A stretch of DNA of 64,000 nt from Streptomyces sp. NBC_00620 (GTDB lineage: Bacteria; Actinomycetota; Actinomycetes; Streptomycetales; Streptomycetaceae). How positions within the stretch are numbered: the stretch's first letter is position 1; each line of letters starts with the position of its first letter. The stretch is from assembly GCF_026341825.1 (NCBI RefSeq), contig NZ_JAPENY010000002.1, positions 2,141,001 through 2,205,000 of the forward strand, written 5' to 3'. This document shows, in pieces, positions 41,460 to 50,125 of the stretch. The notes beneath the pieces are model-generated. The model was given only the letters and a program-made list of their open reading frames with translations, had not been told where the DNA came from and ran no database searches. Position numbers and translations under genes: made by a program.

Positions 41460-41747
41460 ATGCTGAGGGTTCCCGTCAGTGGACAACGTATGGACATCCT
41501 GGAGTGGCTCCGGGACCCCGTCGCGCACTTTCCGCCGCAGCGGGGCGGCGACCTCGTCGAGGACGGCATCAGCTCGGCGACCCTCGCCGCCAAGCTCGGC
41601 GTGAGCCGGAACGCCGCGCGCACCCACCTCGACCTCCTCACCGGGATCGGGCTGCTGCGCACCAAGAAGATCAGACGTCGCACCTTCTACCGCCGCGACG
41701 AGTACCGCATCGCCGAGGTCAGCCACTTCTTCGAGAAGGGCTGGTAG
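41460..41747 (+). CDS. Small ArsR-like winged-helix regulator
   Basis: A 95-residue protein starting at ATG 41460 (GGAGGGGG 5 bases upstream; an in-frame TTG 18 bases earlier is less likely). It consists of one winged helix: [65 protein letters not shown]. No metal-binding Cys pair is present. It stands 196 bases upstream of the crcB cluster and could regulate it, but no site was identified. Confidence 0.85.
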   Translation: MLRVPVSGQRMDILEWLRDPVAHFPPQRGGDLVEDGISSATLAAKLGVSRNAARTHLDLLTGIGLLRTKKIRRRTFYRRDEYRIAEVSHFFEKGW

Positions 41748-41943
41748 GAGCCTCCGGGGCCCCGGTTGGGTGTGCGGGGCCGGCCCACCCGGCGTTACGC
41801 TGTTCACCGGCCGCGATCTTGCCTCGCGGCGCGGCGGTGGGGCCCGCCGTACCCGAACCGCGGTGTCGGTGCCGCCAACGGTCCCTACTTGCGATGGAGC
41901 GTGCTCGGGCGACCGGGCCCCGGCGAGTAGGAGACGTACGCAC

Positions 41944-42408
41944 ATGACAGTCCCACGGCCAGAGCGAGTCGACCGGGTCGGGATTCCCGCGCGGCCGGTG
42001 TCCCCGTGGCACGGCCAGGGGCCGGTCGTCGCGATGGTCGCGCTCGGCGGCGCCATCGGCGCCACGGCCCGCTACGGCGCGTCGCTGCTGTGGCCCGCGC
42101 AGCCGGGCGGATTCCCCTGGACCACGTTCTGGGTCAATGTCGTCGGCTGCGCCGTGATCGGCGTCTTCATGGTGGTCGTCACCGAGGTGTGGGTGGCCCA
42201 CCGGCTGGTGCGGCCGTTCTTCGGCACCGGGGTACTCGGCGGATTCACCACCTTCTCGACGTACGCCGTCGACATCCAGAAACTGGTCGACGAGGGCCAC
42301 CCCGGCACTGGTCTCGGCTACCTAGCCGCGACTCTGTTCGCGGCCCTCGCGGCGGTCTGGCTCGCGGTCGCGGCAGCACGCCGCGTACTGGCACGGAGGC
42401 GGCGATGA
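41944..42408 (+). CDS. crcB: Fluoride channel/exporter subunit CrcB (copy 1)
   Basis: A 154-residue membrane protein with four helices and a 30-residue hydrophilic N-terminus. Signature Fluc motifs: [20 protein letters not shown] and [14 protein letters not shown] 41944 follows GGAG by 9 bases. Its stop overlaps a downstream ATG (ATGA) that begins the mini-ORF ladder leading into the DUF190 gene. Two different CrcB proteins encoded together usually form a heterodimeric fluoride channel; the partner is at 42843. Confidence 0.92.
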   Translation: MTVPRPERVDRVGIPARPVSPWHGQGPVVAMVALGGAIGATARYGASLLWPAQPGGFPWTTFWVNVVGCAVIGVFMVVVTEVWVAHRLVRPFFGTGVLGGFTTFSTYAVDIQKLVDEGHPGTGLGYLAATLFAALAAVWLAVAAARRVLARRRR

Positions 42409-42473
42409 CGAGTCGGAGGCGGCCATGACCAGGGCGGAGACGGCGATGACCAGGCGGAGGCAGCGATGACGAG
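42394..42473 (+). repeat. 20-21-bp tandem repeat, four units, each carrying a ribosome-binding-site-like GGAG and an ATG
   Basis: Units start at 42394, 42414, 42435 and 42455. Each has the form cggaggcggcgATGACgag with small changes (ATGs at 42405, 42425, 42446 and 42466). The array spans the end of crcB copy 1 and the start of the DUF190 gene; only the last ATG opens the DUF190 frame. Confidence 0.85.
42405..42469 (+). other. Two ATGA-overlapping mini-ORFs coupling crcB to DUF190
   Basis: Mini-ORF 1 (42405-42428) encodes MTSRRRP and begins at the ATGA overlapping the crcB stop. Mini-ORF 2 (42425-42469) encodes [14 protein letters not shown] and begins at the ATGA overlapping mini-ORF 1's stop; its own stop overlaps the DUF190 ATG (42466) as ATGA. 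Thus three consecutive ATGA junctions link crcB to DUF190. Whether the peptides are translated is unknown. Confidence 0.6.
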
Positions 42474-42840
42474 GCTGACGGGTCGCGCCCTGCGCGTGAC
42501 GATCTTCATCGGCGAGAACGACACCTGGCACCACAAGCCCCTCTACACGGAGATCGTGCACCGCGCCCGTGCGGCAGGCATCGCGGGCGCGAGCGTCTTC
42601 CGCGGTATCGAGGGCTTCGGCGCCTCTTCGCTGATCCACACCTCGCGGCTGCTCTCGCTCAGCGAGGACCTGCCGGTGGCCGTCGTGATCGTGGACACCG
42701 AGGAGCATGTACGCGCCTTCCTGCCGACGCTCGACGCACTGGTCACCGAGGGGCTGGTGATCCTCGACGACTGCGAGGTCATCCGATACGTCGGACGGGA
42801 GCCGAAGCAGGGCGAAACGGACAAGGAAGGTAAGAGGTAG
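42466..42840 (+). CDS. DUF190 PII-like protein
   Basis: A 124-residue ferredoxin-fold protein ([67 protein letters not shown]). DUF190 proteins resemble PII signalling trimers and are often encoded with crcB. ATG 42466 is the last of four repeat-borne ATGs. It lies between two crcB genes, 2 bases before the second. A role in sensing or gating the fluoride channel is speculative. Confidence 0.9.
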   Translation: MTRLTGRALRVTIFIGENDTWHHKPLYTEIVHRARAAGIAGASVFRGIEGFGASSLIHTSRLLSLSEDLPVAVVIVDTEEHVRAFLPTLDALVTEGLVILDDCEVIRYVGREPKQGETDKEGKR

Positions 42841-42842
42841 TT

Positions 42843-43217
42843 GTGAACTGGCTGCTGGTGATCATCGGTGCCGCGGTCGGCGCGCCGCTGCGCTATCTGA
42901 CCGACCGCGCGGTGCAGCTGAGACACGACTCGGTCTTCCCCTGGGGCACCTTCGCCGTCAACGTCACGGGCTGTCTGATCCTCGGCCTCCTGACCGGCGC
43001 GGCCTCGGCGGGACATGCCTCCTCCCACCTGCAGCTGCTGATCGGCACGGGCCTGTGCGGGGCACTGACCACGTACTCGACGTTCTCGTACGAGACGCTG
43101 CGGCTGACCGAGACGGGCGCCGGGTTCCATGCCGCGGCGAACGTGATCGCGAGCGTCGCGGCGGGCCTCGGGGCGGCGTTCGCGGGGGTCTCCTTCGCGC
43201 AGACTGTGTGGTCGTAG
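42843..43217 (+). CDS. crcB: Fluoride channel/exporter subunit CrcB (copy 2)
   Basis: A 124-residue four-helix protein with VGAPLRYLTDRAV, WGTFAVNVTGC and TTYSTFSYETL motifs. GTG start 2 bases after the DUF190 stop, with AGGTAAGAGG upstream. Shorter than copy 1, lacking its hydrophilic N-terminus, and probably its dual-topology partner. Confidence 0.92.
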   Translation: MNWLLVIIGAAVGAPLRYLTDRAVQLRHDSVFPWGTFAVNVTGCLILGLLTGAASAGHASSHLQLLIGTGLCGALTTYSTFSYETLRLTETGAGFHAAANVIASVAAGLGAAFAGVSFAQTVWS

Positions 43218-43288
43218 GCGACGAACGCTTGCTCGCACGTAGTAGGACGGTCGACAGCACTGTCGGCCAACTCCCAGAACTGGATCCC

Positions 43289-44122
43289 ATGAGCGTCATC
43301 AACGTCGGTCAGGCCGTCGTCCTCGGAGCCGTCGAGGGGGTGACCGAATTCCTCCCCGTCTCCTCCACCGGACACCTCAAGATCACCGAAGGGCTGATGG
43401 GCATCCCCGTCGACGACAACGCCGTGGTCGGGTTCTCGGCCGTCATCCAGGTCGGCGCGATCGCCGCCGTGCTCGTGTACTTCTTCAAGGACATCGTGCG
43501 GATCCTCTCCGCTTGGGGCCGCGGCCTGCGCGACCGTGAGGAGCGCTACCACCACGACTACAAGTTCGCCTGGTGGGTCATCTACGCGACCATCCCGATC
43601 GTGATCGTCGGTCTGGCGGCGAAGCCGCTCATCGAAGGCCCGCTCGCCTCGCTGTGGGTGGTCGCGGCCTCGCTGATCGTCGGCAGCGGCGTGATGTGGG
43701 CGGCGGACCAGATGGGCCGGCACAAGCGGGGCGAGGACGACACCTCGTTCAAGGACGCGATGCTGGTCGGCAGCTCCCAGATCCTCGCCCTGCTCTTCCC
43801 GGGCTTCTCACGCTCCGGCGCCACCATGTCCACGGCGCTCATCCTCGACCTCGACCGCGTCGCCGCCACCCGGCTCTCCTTCTTCCTCGGCATCCCCGCC
43901 CTGACCGGCGCCGGTCTTTACGAGCTGAAGGACGCCCTGGGTACGGGGGTCGGCGCGGCCCCGCTCGTCGTCGGCACGCTGGTCTCCTTCGTGGTCGCGT
44001 ACGGCTCCATCGCCTGGCTGCTGAAGTATGTCGCCAAGCACTCCTTCAACGCCTTCGTGATCTACCGGCTCGTGATCGGCGTCGCGCTGTTCGGCCTGCT
44101 CGGGGCGGGTGTGCTCAGCTGA
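43289..44122 (+). CDS. uppP: Undecaprenyl-diphosphatase
   Basis: A 277-residue membrane protein of the BacA/UppP family with about eight helices. Both catalytic signatures are present: EGVTEFLPVSSTGH (about residues 16-29) and PGFSRSGATMSTAL (about 170-183). ATG 43289. It recycles the undecaprenyl carrier lipid for cell-wall synthesis and its overexpression confers bacitracin resistance. Located 71 bases after crcB copy 2 and closed by a hairpin. Confidence 0.93.
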   Translation: MSVINVGQAVVLGAVEGVTEFLPVSSTGHLKITEGLMGIPVDDNAVVGFSAVIQVGAIAAVLVYFFKDIVRILSAWGRGLRDREERYHHDYKFAWWVIYATIPIVIVGLAAKPLIEGPLASLWVVAASLIVGSGVMWAADQMGRHKRGEDDTSFKDAMLVGSSQILALLFPGFSRSGATMSTALILDLDRVAATRLSFFLGIPALTGAGLYELKDALGTGVGAAPLVVGTLVSFVVAYGSIAWLLKYVAKHSFNAFVIYRLVIGVALFGLLGAGVLS

Positions 44123-44160
44123 GTCCTGCGACGGTGCGACGGTGAATCCGCCCGCGGTAT

Positions 44161-44195
44161 GAGAGCCGGTGCCCGTTCCTCGGGCACCGGCTCTC
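44161..44195. terminator. Hairpin terminator after uppP
   Basis: A perfect 15-bp stem (44161-44175 and 44181-44195) with loop TTCCT, 38 bases after the uppP stop. Confidence 0.85.
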
Positions 44196-44245
44196 ACGCC
44201 TTCCACCCTTGACAGCCGCCTCCCGTTCCCCGGAGTATCACCCCC

Positions 44246-44977
44246 GTGAACCTGTCAGACAGCCAGACAGGTGGCTCGGTACCGCGGCGCGTCAGCGCCA
44301 TGGAAGCGGTGCTCACCCACCTCCGCAGCGCCATCGAGCGCGGCGAGTACGCCATCGGCGACAAGCTTCCCTCCGAGGCGGAGCTGTGCCGCCGCCTGGA
44401 GGTCAGCCGCCCCGTGCTCCGCGAGGCGCTACGGGCCCTGCAGGTGATGGGCCTGACCGTCTCCCGTACCGGCAAGGGCACCTTCGTGCTCGCCAACACG
44501 GTCGAGGACCCCACCTTCGGCGACTACGCGGCCAGCGACCTGCTCGAGGTGCGCCGCCACGTCGAGATCCCCGTCGCCGGGTACGCGGCGGTGCGCCGCA
44601 CCCCGGAGAACCTCGACCACCTCGCGCATCTCCTGGAGCGGATGGAGCGGGAGATCGACACCACCGCGTGGGTGGCGATGGACACGATCTTCCACATCGC
44701 CGTCGCCGAGGCCTCCCAGAACCCGGTCTTCCGCAGGGTCATCGAAGAGATCCGGGACGCCCTGGCACGTCAGTCGGCCTTCCTCAACGAACTCGGCGAC
44801 CGCCGCGAGCAGTCCAACCGCGAACACCGCGCGATCGTCGAGGCGTTGATCGACGGCAGCGAGCACGACGCGGTGGAAGCCATGTCCCATCACCTCGACC
44901 GCGTCGAGAACACCCTCACCTCCATCGTGCACCCCGAGCGCACGGACACCCCCACGAAAGGCGGACCCGAGGCGTGA
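44246..44977 (+). CDS. GntR family regulator, FadR/FCD subfamily
   Basis: A 243-residue protein: winged helix (about 15-85; EAVLTHLRSAIERGEYAIGDKL, LEVSRPVLREALRALQVMGL, RTGKGTFV) and all-helical FCD effector domain (about 95-235) with metal ligands in DTIFHIAVAEAS and EHRAIVEAL. GTG 44246 has a GGAG 12 bases upstream; ATG 44300 is an alternative. Its stop overlaps the permease GTG. It heads the Asn/Gln catabolic genes and likely responds to an amino acid or dicarboxylate. Confidence 0.9.
   Translation: MNLSDSQTGGSVPRRVSAMEAVLTHLRSAIERGEYAIGDKLPSEAELCRRLEVSRPVLREALRALQVMGLTVSRTGKGTFVLANTVEDPTFGDYAASDLLEVRRHVEIPVAGYAAVRRTPENLDHLAHLLERMEREIDTTAWVAMDTIFHIAVAEASQNPVFRRVIEEIRDALARQSAFLNELGDRREQSNREHRAIVEALIDGSEHDAVEAMSHHLDRVENTLTSIVHPERTDTPTKGGPEA
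44251..44271. promoter_or_regulatory. Candidate FadR/FCD-type operator overlapping the regulator's first codons
   Basis: CTGTC-A-GACAG, a perfect odd-centred palindrome at 44252-44262, contains the GT-NNN-AC core of FCD-GntR sites; a second CAGACAGG arm follows at 44264-44271. If the GTG 44246 start is right, the site lies in codons 3-9, and binding would block initiation. Confidence 0.4.
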
Positions 44978-46413
44978 GCGAGCAGTCCCTGAAACAAGAA
45001 GCGCGCGCGGCGAGCGGCCATGTCGACGCCGGCGACGCGGGCTACAGCAAGTCGCTCAAGTCCCGGCACGTCAACATGATCGCCATCGGCGGAGCCATCG
45101 GCACCGGCCTCTTCCTCGGCGCCGGAGGCCGCCTCGCCGACGCCGGACCCTCGCTGTTCGTCGCCTACGCGGTCTGCGGCCTCTTCGCCTTCCTGGTCGT
45201 CCGCGCGCTGGGCGAACTCGTCCTGTACCGGCCGTCGTCGGGCGCCTTCGTGTCGTACGCCCGTGAGTTCCTCGGTGAGAAGGGCGCGTACATCGCGGGC
45301 TGGATGTACTTCCTCAACTGGGCCACCACCGGCATCGCCGATATCACCGCCGTGGCCCTCTACACGCACTACTGGGGCATGTTCTCCGACGTCCCGCAGT
45401 GGGTGATCGCGCTCATCGCGCTCGCCGTCGTCCTCACCGTGAACCTCATATCGGTGAAGATGTTCGGCGAACTGGAGTTCTGGTTCGCGATCATCAAGGT
45501 CGGCGCACTCGTCGCCTTCATGCTCATCGGCATCTTCCTCCTCGTCACCCAGCACCCCGTCGACGGCCACGCCCCCGGCCCGTCCCTGATCACCGACAAC
45601 GGCGGTGTCTTCCCCAACGGCATGCTGCCGATGCTCCTGATCATCCAGGGCGTCGTCTTCGCCTACGCCTCCGTCGAACTGGTCGGCGTCGCGGCGGGCG
45701 AGACCGAGAACCCCGAGAAGATCATGCCGAAGGCCATCAACTCCATTATGTGGCGCGTCGGCATCTTCTACGTCGGCTCCGTGCTCCTCCTGTCGATGCT
45801 GCTGCCCTGGAACAAGTACACCGGGGGAGAGAGCCCCTTCGTCACCGTCCTGTCGAACATCGGCATCCCCGCAGCGGGCGGCGTCATGAACCTCGTCGTC
45901 CTCACCGCCGCCATGTCCTCGCTCAACTCCGGCCTGTACTCCACCGGCCGCATCCTGCGCTCCATGGCCATGTCCGGTTCCGCACCGAGGTTCACCGGAG
46001 TGATGAGCCGCAGCCAGGTCCCGTACGGCGGGATCCTGCTCACCAGCGGCATCTGCGTACTCGGCGTCGGCCTCAACTTCGTCGTGCCCGCCGACGCCTT
46101 CGAGATCGTGCTGAACTTCGCGGCGATCGGCATCCTCGCCACCTGGGGCATGATCATGCTCTGCCACCTGCTGTTCTGGCGCAAGACGGAGAACGGCGAG
46201 CTGTCCAGGCCGAGTTACCGCCTCCCCGGTTCGCCGTGGACCGAGGTCGTGACCATCGGCTTCCTGCTCTCCGTGCTCGTTCTGATGTACGCCGACGGTG
46301 GCGCCGGACGGACGACCGTGCTGTGTCTCCCGCTGATCGCGGCGGCTCTCGTCGCCGGCTGGTACGGAGTGCGCCGCCGGGTCGCCGGGATACGCGACGG
46401 AGCGGACGCGTGA
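44974..46413 (+). CDS. Amino acid permease, probably asparagine/GABA type (AnsP-like)
   Basis: A 479-residue APC-family transporter with 12 helices. Core motif HVNMIAIGGAIGTGLFLGAGGRL in helix 1 and ETENPEKIMPKAINS after helix 6 are typical of the amino acid transporter branch with AnsP, GabP and related permeases. GTG start overlaps the regulator stop and its stop overlaps the asparaginase start (both GTGA), so all three are coupled. Context points to asparagine or glutamine uptake. Confidence 0.9.
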   Translation: MSEQSLKQEARAASGHVDAGDAGYSKSLKSRHVNMIAIGGAIGTGLFLGAGGRLADAGPSLFVAYAVCGLFAFLVVRALGELVLYRPSSGAFVSYAREFLGEKGAYIAGWMYFLNWATTGIADITAVALYTHYWGMFSDVPQWVIALIALAVVLTVNLISVKMFGELEFWFAIIKVGALVAFMLIGIFLLVTQHPVDGHAPGPSLITDNGGVFPNGMLPMLLIIQGVVFAYASVELVGVAAGETENPEKIMPKAINSIMWRVGIFYVGSVLLLSMLLPWNKYTGGESPFVTVLSNIGIPAAGGVMNLVVLTAAMSSLNSGLYSTGRILRSMAMSGSAPRFTGVMSRSQVPYGGILLTSGICVLGVGLNFVVPADAFEIVLNFAAIGILATWGMIMLCHLLFWRKTENGELSRPSYRLPGSPWTEVVTIGFLLSVLVLMYADGGAGRTTVLCLPLIAAALVAGWYGVRRRVAGIRDGADA

Positions 46414-47444
46414 ACCAGGCAGTCAGGTACGGCAGTTCACTCGCGGCGGCTCCAGTGATCCGCGAGCCCCTGCACGCACCCGTCGCCCATCTCGTACGCG
46501 GCGGAGTCATCGAAGGCATCCACTACGGCTCGGTCGTCGTGCTGGCAGCCGACGGCCGCGTGGAGCTGCAGATCGGCGACATCGAGGCCGCCTTCTACCC
46601 GCGCTCGGCACTCAAACCCCTCCAGGCCGCGGCGATGCTGCGGGCCGGACTGCCGCTCGACGGCGAGCTGCTCTCGCTGGCCGCGGCCAGCCACTCCGGC
46701 GAGGAACGCCATCTGGCCGGCACCCGGCGGATCCTGGAGCTGGCCGGACTGCGCGAGGACCAGCTGCGCAACGTCCGGGACCTGCCCTTCGACCCGGTCG
46801 TACGCGAGGACTGGGTCCGTGAGGGGCGGCTGCCCTCCCGGCTCGCGCAGAACTGCTCGGGCAAACACGCCGCCATGCTGTACACCGCCAAGCTCAACGG
46901 CTGGTCGCTCGACGACTACCTCGACCCCGGGCACCCGCTCCAGCAGGCCATCGCGGAGATCGTCGAGGACCTCACCGGGCAGGCGATCGCGCGGGTGAGC
47001 GTCGACGGCTGCGGGGCGCCCCTGTTGTCGGTCTCACTGCACGGGCTCGCGCGCGCCGCCGCGCGGATCACCACCGCGGCCCCGGGCACCCCCGAGGCGA
47101 TGGTGGCCGACGCCATGCGTGAGCACGCCGAGATGGCCTCCGGTTCCGGGCGCGACGTCGCCGCGCTGATGCGGGCCGTGCCGGGGCTGCTCGCCAAGGA
47201 CGGATTCGAAGGTGTGCAGGTCGCGGCGCTGCCGGATGGTCGGGCTATCGCCGTGAAGATTGCCGACGGGGCCGATCGGGCGCGGGTTCCGGTGGCTGCG
47301 GCTGCCTTGGTCCGGGCCGGGGTCGATCCGGGCGCTCTTGCGGAGTTCGGCGGTGTGCCTCTCCTCGGGGGTGGCGTGGTGGTCGGTCACGTCCGCCCTG
47401 CCCGTGCGCTTGATCCGCTGCCGGCGCATGACATGTGCGCCTGA
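46410..47444 (+). CDS. L-asparaginase II family protein (Rhizobium-type)
   Basis: A 344-residue cytoplasmic protein of the thermolabile R. etli-type asparaginase family, not the classical TxT asparaginase. Conserved segments: RGGVIEGIHYGSVVV, YPRSALKPLQAAAML, AAASHSGEERHLAGT, QNCSGKHAAML and SVDGCGAPLLSVSL. The SGKHAAM and DGCGAP motifs carry the Cys/Lys/Ser active-site residues. GTG overlaps the permease stop. It converts asparagine to aspartate for the following aspartase. Confidence 0.9.
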   Translation: MNQAVRYGSSLAAAPVIREPLHAPVAHLVRGGVIEGIHYGSVVVLAADGRVELQIGDIEAAFYPRSALKPLQAAAMLRAGLPLDGELLSLAAASHSGEERHLAGTRRILELAGLREDQLRNVRDLPFDPVVREDWVREGRLPSRLAQNCSGKHAAMLYTAKLNGWSLDDYLDPGHPLQQAIAEIVEDLTGQAIARVSVDGCGAPLLSVSLHGLARAAARITTAAPGTPEAMVADAMREHAEMASGSGRDVAALMRAVPGLLAKDGFEGVQVAALPDGRAIAVKIADGADRARVPVAAAALVRAGVDPGALAEFGGVPLLGGGVVVGHVRPARALDPLPAHDMCA

Positions 47445-47471
47445 GCGCCGTGCGACGAGGGTTGTGGGGCG

Positions 47472-47516
47472 GGTGCGGGGCCGTTGTGGCTGGTCGCGCA
47501 GTTCCCCGCGCCCCTA
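47472..47516. repeat. Copy of a common Streptomyces intergenic repeat
   Basis: The stretch containing tggctggtcgcgcag and ttccccgcgcccct is a short element that recurs many times in intergenic regions of Streptomyces genomes. Here it sits between the asparaginase and aspartase genes. Function unknown. Confidence 0.6.
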
Positions 47517-47576
47517 GGTCCGCTGCCGCTTACCCATTCTTCTACGCCTCCCCCTTCGAAAGAGGACCGCTCAGCC

Positions 47577-49022
47577 ATGATCACCGTCGCCGTAGCCCAC
47601 CGCAGCGAACACGACCTGCTCGGAGACCGGGACGTTCCCGCCGAGGCGTACTGGGGGATCCACACCCTGCGGGCCACGGAGAACTTCCCCATCACGGGCA
47701 CCGCGATATCCGCCTATCCGCACCTGATCGACGCCCTCGCCGCCGTCAAGGAGGCCGCCGCTCGCGCCAACGAGGAACTCGGCCTCCTTGAGCCCCGCAA
47801 GGCGGCCGCCATCGTCGCGGCCTGCCGGGAGATCCGGGACGGCGAACTGCACGACCAGTTCGTCGTCGACGTCATCCAGGGCGGCGCCGGCACCTCGACG
47901 AACATGAACGCCAACGAGGTGATCGCCAACCGGGCGTTGGAGCTCCTCGGCCACGCCAAGGGCGACTACCTGCATCTGCACCCCAACGAGGACGTCAACC
48001 TCGGCCAGTCGACCAACGACGTCTACCCGACCGCGGTCAAGGTCGCCACGGTCTTCGCGGTACGCGGGCTGCTCAAGGCGATGGCCGTGCTCCAGGATGC
48101 CTTCGCCCGCAAGGCGGTCGAGTTCCGTGACGTTTTGAAGATGGGGCGTACACAGCTCCAGGACGCGGTGCCGATGACGCTGGGGCAGGAGTTCTCGTCG
48201 TACGCCGTGATGCTGGACGAGGACCGGCTCCGCCTCGCCGAGGCCGTCGAGCTGATCCACGAGATCAACCTCGGGGCCACCGCGATCGGCACCGGGCTCA
48301 ACGCCCCCGCCGGATACGCGGAGTCGGCGCGCCGCCATCTCGCGGACATCACCGGGCTGCCGCTGGTCACCGCCGCCAATCTGGTCGAGGCGACCCAGGA
48401 CTGCGGCGCGTTCGTCCAGATGTCGGGCGTGCTGAAGCGGATCGCGGTCAAGCTGTCCAAGAGCTGCAACGACCTGCGGCTGCTGTCCTCCGGGCCGCGC
48501 GCCGGGCTGAACGAGATCAACCTGCCGCCCGTGCAGGCCGGTTCGAGCATCATGCCAGGCAAGGTCAACCCGGTGATCCCCGAAGTCGTCAACCAGGTCG
48601 CCTTCGAGGTGATCGGCAACGACGTCACCATCACCATGGCTGCCGAGGCGGGACAGCTCCAGCTCAACGCGTTCGAGCCGATCATCCTGCACTCGCTCTC
48701 GGAGAGCATCACGCACCTGAGTGCCGCCTGCCTGACCCTCGCGGAGAGGTGCGTCGACGGGATCACCGCCAACACGGAGGTGCTCCGCGCGGCGGTCGAG
48801 AACTCCATCGGCCTGGTCACCGCGCTCAACCCGCACATCGGGTACACGGCGGCCACCGACATCGCCAAGGAGGCCCTCGCCACCGGCCGCGGAGTCGCCG
48901 AACTCGTCCTGGAGAAGGGCCTGTTGCCCGCCGAACGCCTTGAGGCACTGCTCCGGCCCGAGGTGCTCGCGGGCAGCGGCACCCCGCAGGCCACCTCGGG
49001 GACCGCCCCGAGGGCGCTCTGA
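47577..49022 (+). CDS. aspA: Aspartate ammonia-lyase
   Basis: A 481-residue member of the fumarase/aspartase superfamily. It carries the signature loop GSSIMPGKVNPVIPE (about residues 322-336, catalytic Ser324) and the other conserved blocks GAGTSTNMNANEVIANRALE and HPNEDVNLGQSTNDVYPTA. KVNPV follows the aspartase form. ATG 47577. It deaminates aspartate to fumarate and ammonia, completing asparagine breakdown. 132 bases separate it from the asparaginase gene, so it may have its own promoter. Confidence 0.93.
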   Translation: MITVAVAHRSEHDLLGDRDVPAEAYWGIHTLRATENFPITGTAISAYPHLIDALAAVKEAAARANEELGLLEPRKAAAIVAACREIRDGELHDQFVVDVIQGGAGTSTNMNANEVIANRALELLGHAKGDYLHLHPNEDVNLGQSTNDVYPTAVKVATVFAVRGLLKAMAVLQDAFARKAVEFRDVLKMGRTQLQDAVPMTLGQEFSSYAVMLDEDRLRLAEAVELIHEINLGATAIGTGLNAPAGYAESARRHLADITGLPLVTAANLVEATQDCGAFVQMSGVLKRIAVKLSKSCNDLRLLSSGPRAGLNEINLPPVQAGSSIMPGKVNPVIPEVVNQVAFEVIGNDVTITMAAEAGQLQLNAFEPIILHSLSESITHLSAACLTLAERCVDGITANTEVLRAAVENSIGLVTALNPHIGYTAATDIAKEALATGRGVAELVLEKGLLPAERLEALLRPEVLAGSGTPQATSGTAPRAL

Positions 49023-49055
49023 GCCGATGAGCACCGGGACCGGCCGGACGGCACA

Positions 49056-49988
49056 ATGGTGATCATGTCCCCGTCGCTGACCTTTCAGCCGGTCCTGGAA
49101 CGCATCGCCACCGAGATCGCGCAGACCCCCGGCCGCGGGCGGCCCGCCGACTACATCCCGGCGCTCGCCGCCTGCGACCCACGCCGCTTCGGCATGGCCG
49201 TCGCCGAGCTCGACGGCACGGTCTACGGCGTGGGGGACTGGCGTGTGCCCTTCTCCACCCAGTCCATCACCAAGGTCTTCACGCTCGCCCTCGACCTGGC
49301 CCGCGAGGGCGACGCGCTGTGGGAGCACGTCGGCCGCGAGCCCTCCGGCAACGCCTTCAACTCCCTGGTGCAGCTGGAGTACGAGAACGGCATCCCGCGC
49401 AACCCGTTCATCAACGCGGGAGCCCTCGTCGTCACCGACCGCCTGCAGACACAGACCGGAGACGCGGCCGGGTCCCTGCTCGCCTTCCTGCGCGCCGAGA
49501 GCGGCAACCAGGACCTGACCTTCGACAAGGACGTCGCCGCCTCCGAGGCCGCGCACGGCGACCGCAACGCGGCCCTCGCCCACTTCATGGCGTCGTACGG
49601 CAATATCGACAACCCCGTGCCGGTGCTCCTGGAGCAGTACTTCCGGCAGTGCTCGATCGAGGCCTCCTGCGCCGATCTGGCGCTGGCCACCGGCTTTCTG
49701 GCCAGACACGGCCTCCGGGCCGGCGGCTCCCGGCTGCTCACCCAGACCCAGGCCAAACAGGTCAACGCGGTGATGCTCACCTGCGGCGCCTACGACGCGG
49801 CGGGCGAGTTCGCGTACCGCGTGGGGCTGCCCGGCAAGAGCGGTGTGGGCGGCGGGATCATCGCGGTCGTGCCGGGGCGGTGCACGTTGTGCGTGTGGAG
49901 CCCGGGTCTCGACCAGAGCGGGAACTCGGTGGCGGGCGTCGCGGCTCTCGACCGGTTCACGACGCTGACAGGCGTGTCCGTCTTCTGA
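49056..49988 (+). CDS. glsA: Glutaminase
   Basis: A 310-residue serine-type glutaminase with a beta-lactamase-like fold. Catalytic Ser70 and Lys73 in the STQSITK motif, plus NPFINAGALVV, EYENGIPRNP and the GKSGVGGGI loop. ATG 49056 or ATG 49065 could start it. It hydrolyses glutamine to glutamate and ammonia. It lies 33 bases after aspA and completes an amide-amino-acid catabolic set. Confidence 0.93.
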   Translation: MVIMSPSLTFQPVLERIATEIAQTPGRGRPADYIPALAACDPRRFGMAVAELDGTVYGVGDWRVPFSTQSITKVFTLALDLAREGDALWEHVGREPSGNAFNSLVQLEYENGIPRNPFINAGALVVTDRLQTQTGDAAGSLLAFLRAESGNQDLTFDKDVAASEAAHGDRNAALAHFMASYGNIDNPVPVLLEQYFRQCSIEASCADLALATGFLARHGLRAGGSRLLTQTQAKQVNAVMLTCGAYDAAGEFAYRVGLPGKSGVGGGIIAVVPGRCTLCVWSPGLDQSGNSVAGVAALDRFTTLTGVSVF

Positions 49989-50125
49989 TCTGCCGCCCCG
50001 GTGGCGGCTGTCCGTGCCCGGAACCGGTCCTCGTCGCGCGGATCTCACACGGAGGTCACGCGTAGGCCGCCGTCCGGAGAGAAGTACGTCGCTTTACGGC
50101 CACTCGGCGTTGACACGCTTCTCGA

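Noticed and set aside
41748-41943. Fluoride riboswitch upstream of crcB
   Set aside because: I could not find the crcB-motif core or pseudoknot elements; the region only shows generic GC-rich hairpins.
47571-50048. An 825-codon minus-strand frame over aspA and glsA
   Set aside because: Antisense shadow of two clear enzymes; Arg/Gly/His-rich without any recognisable domain.
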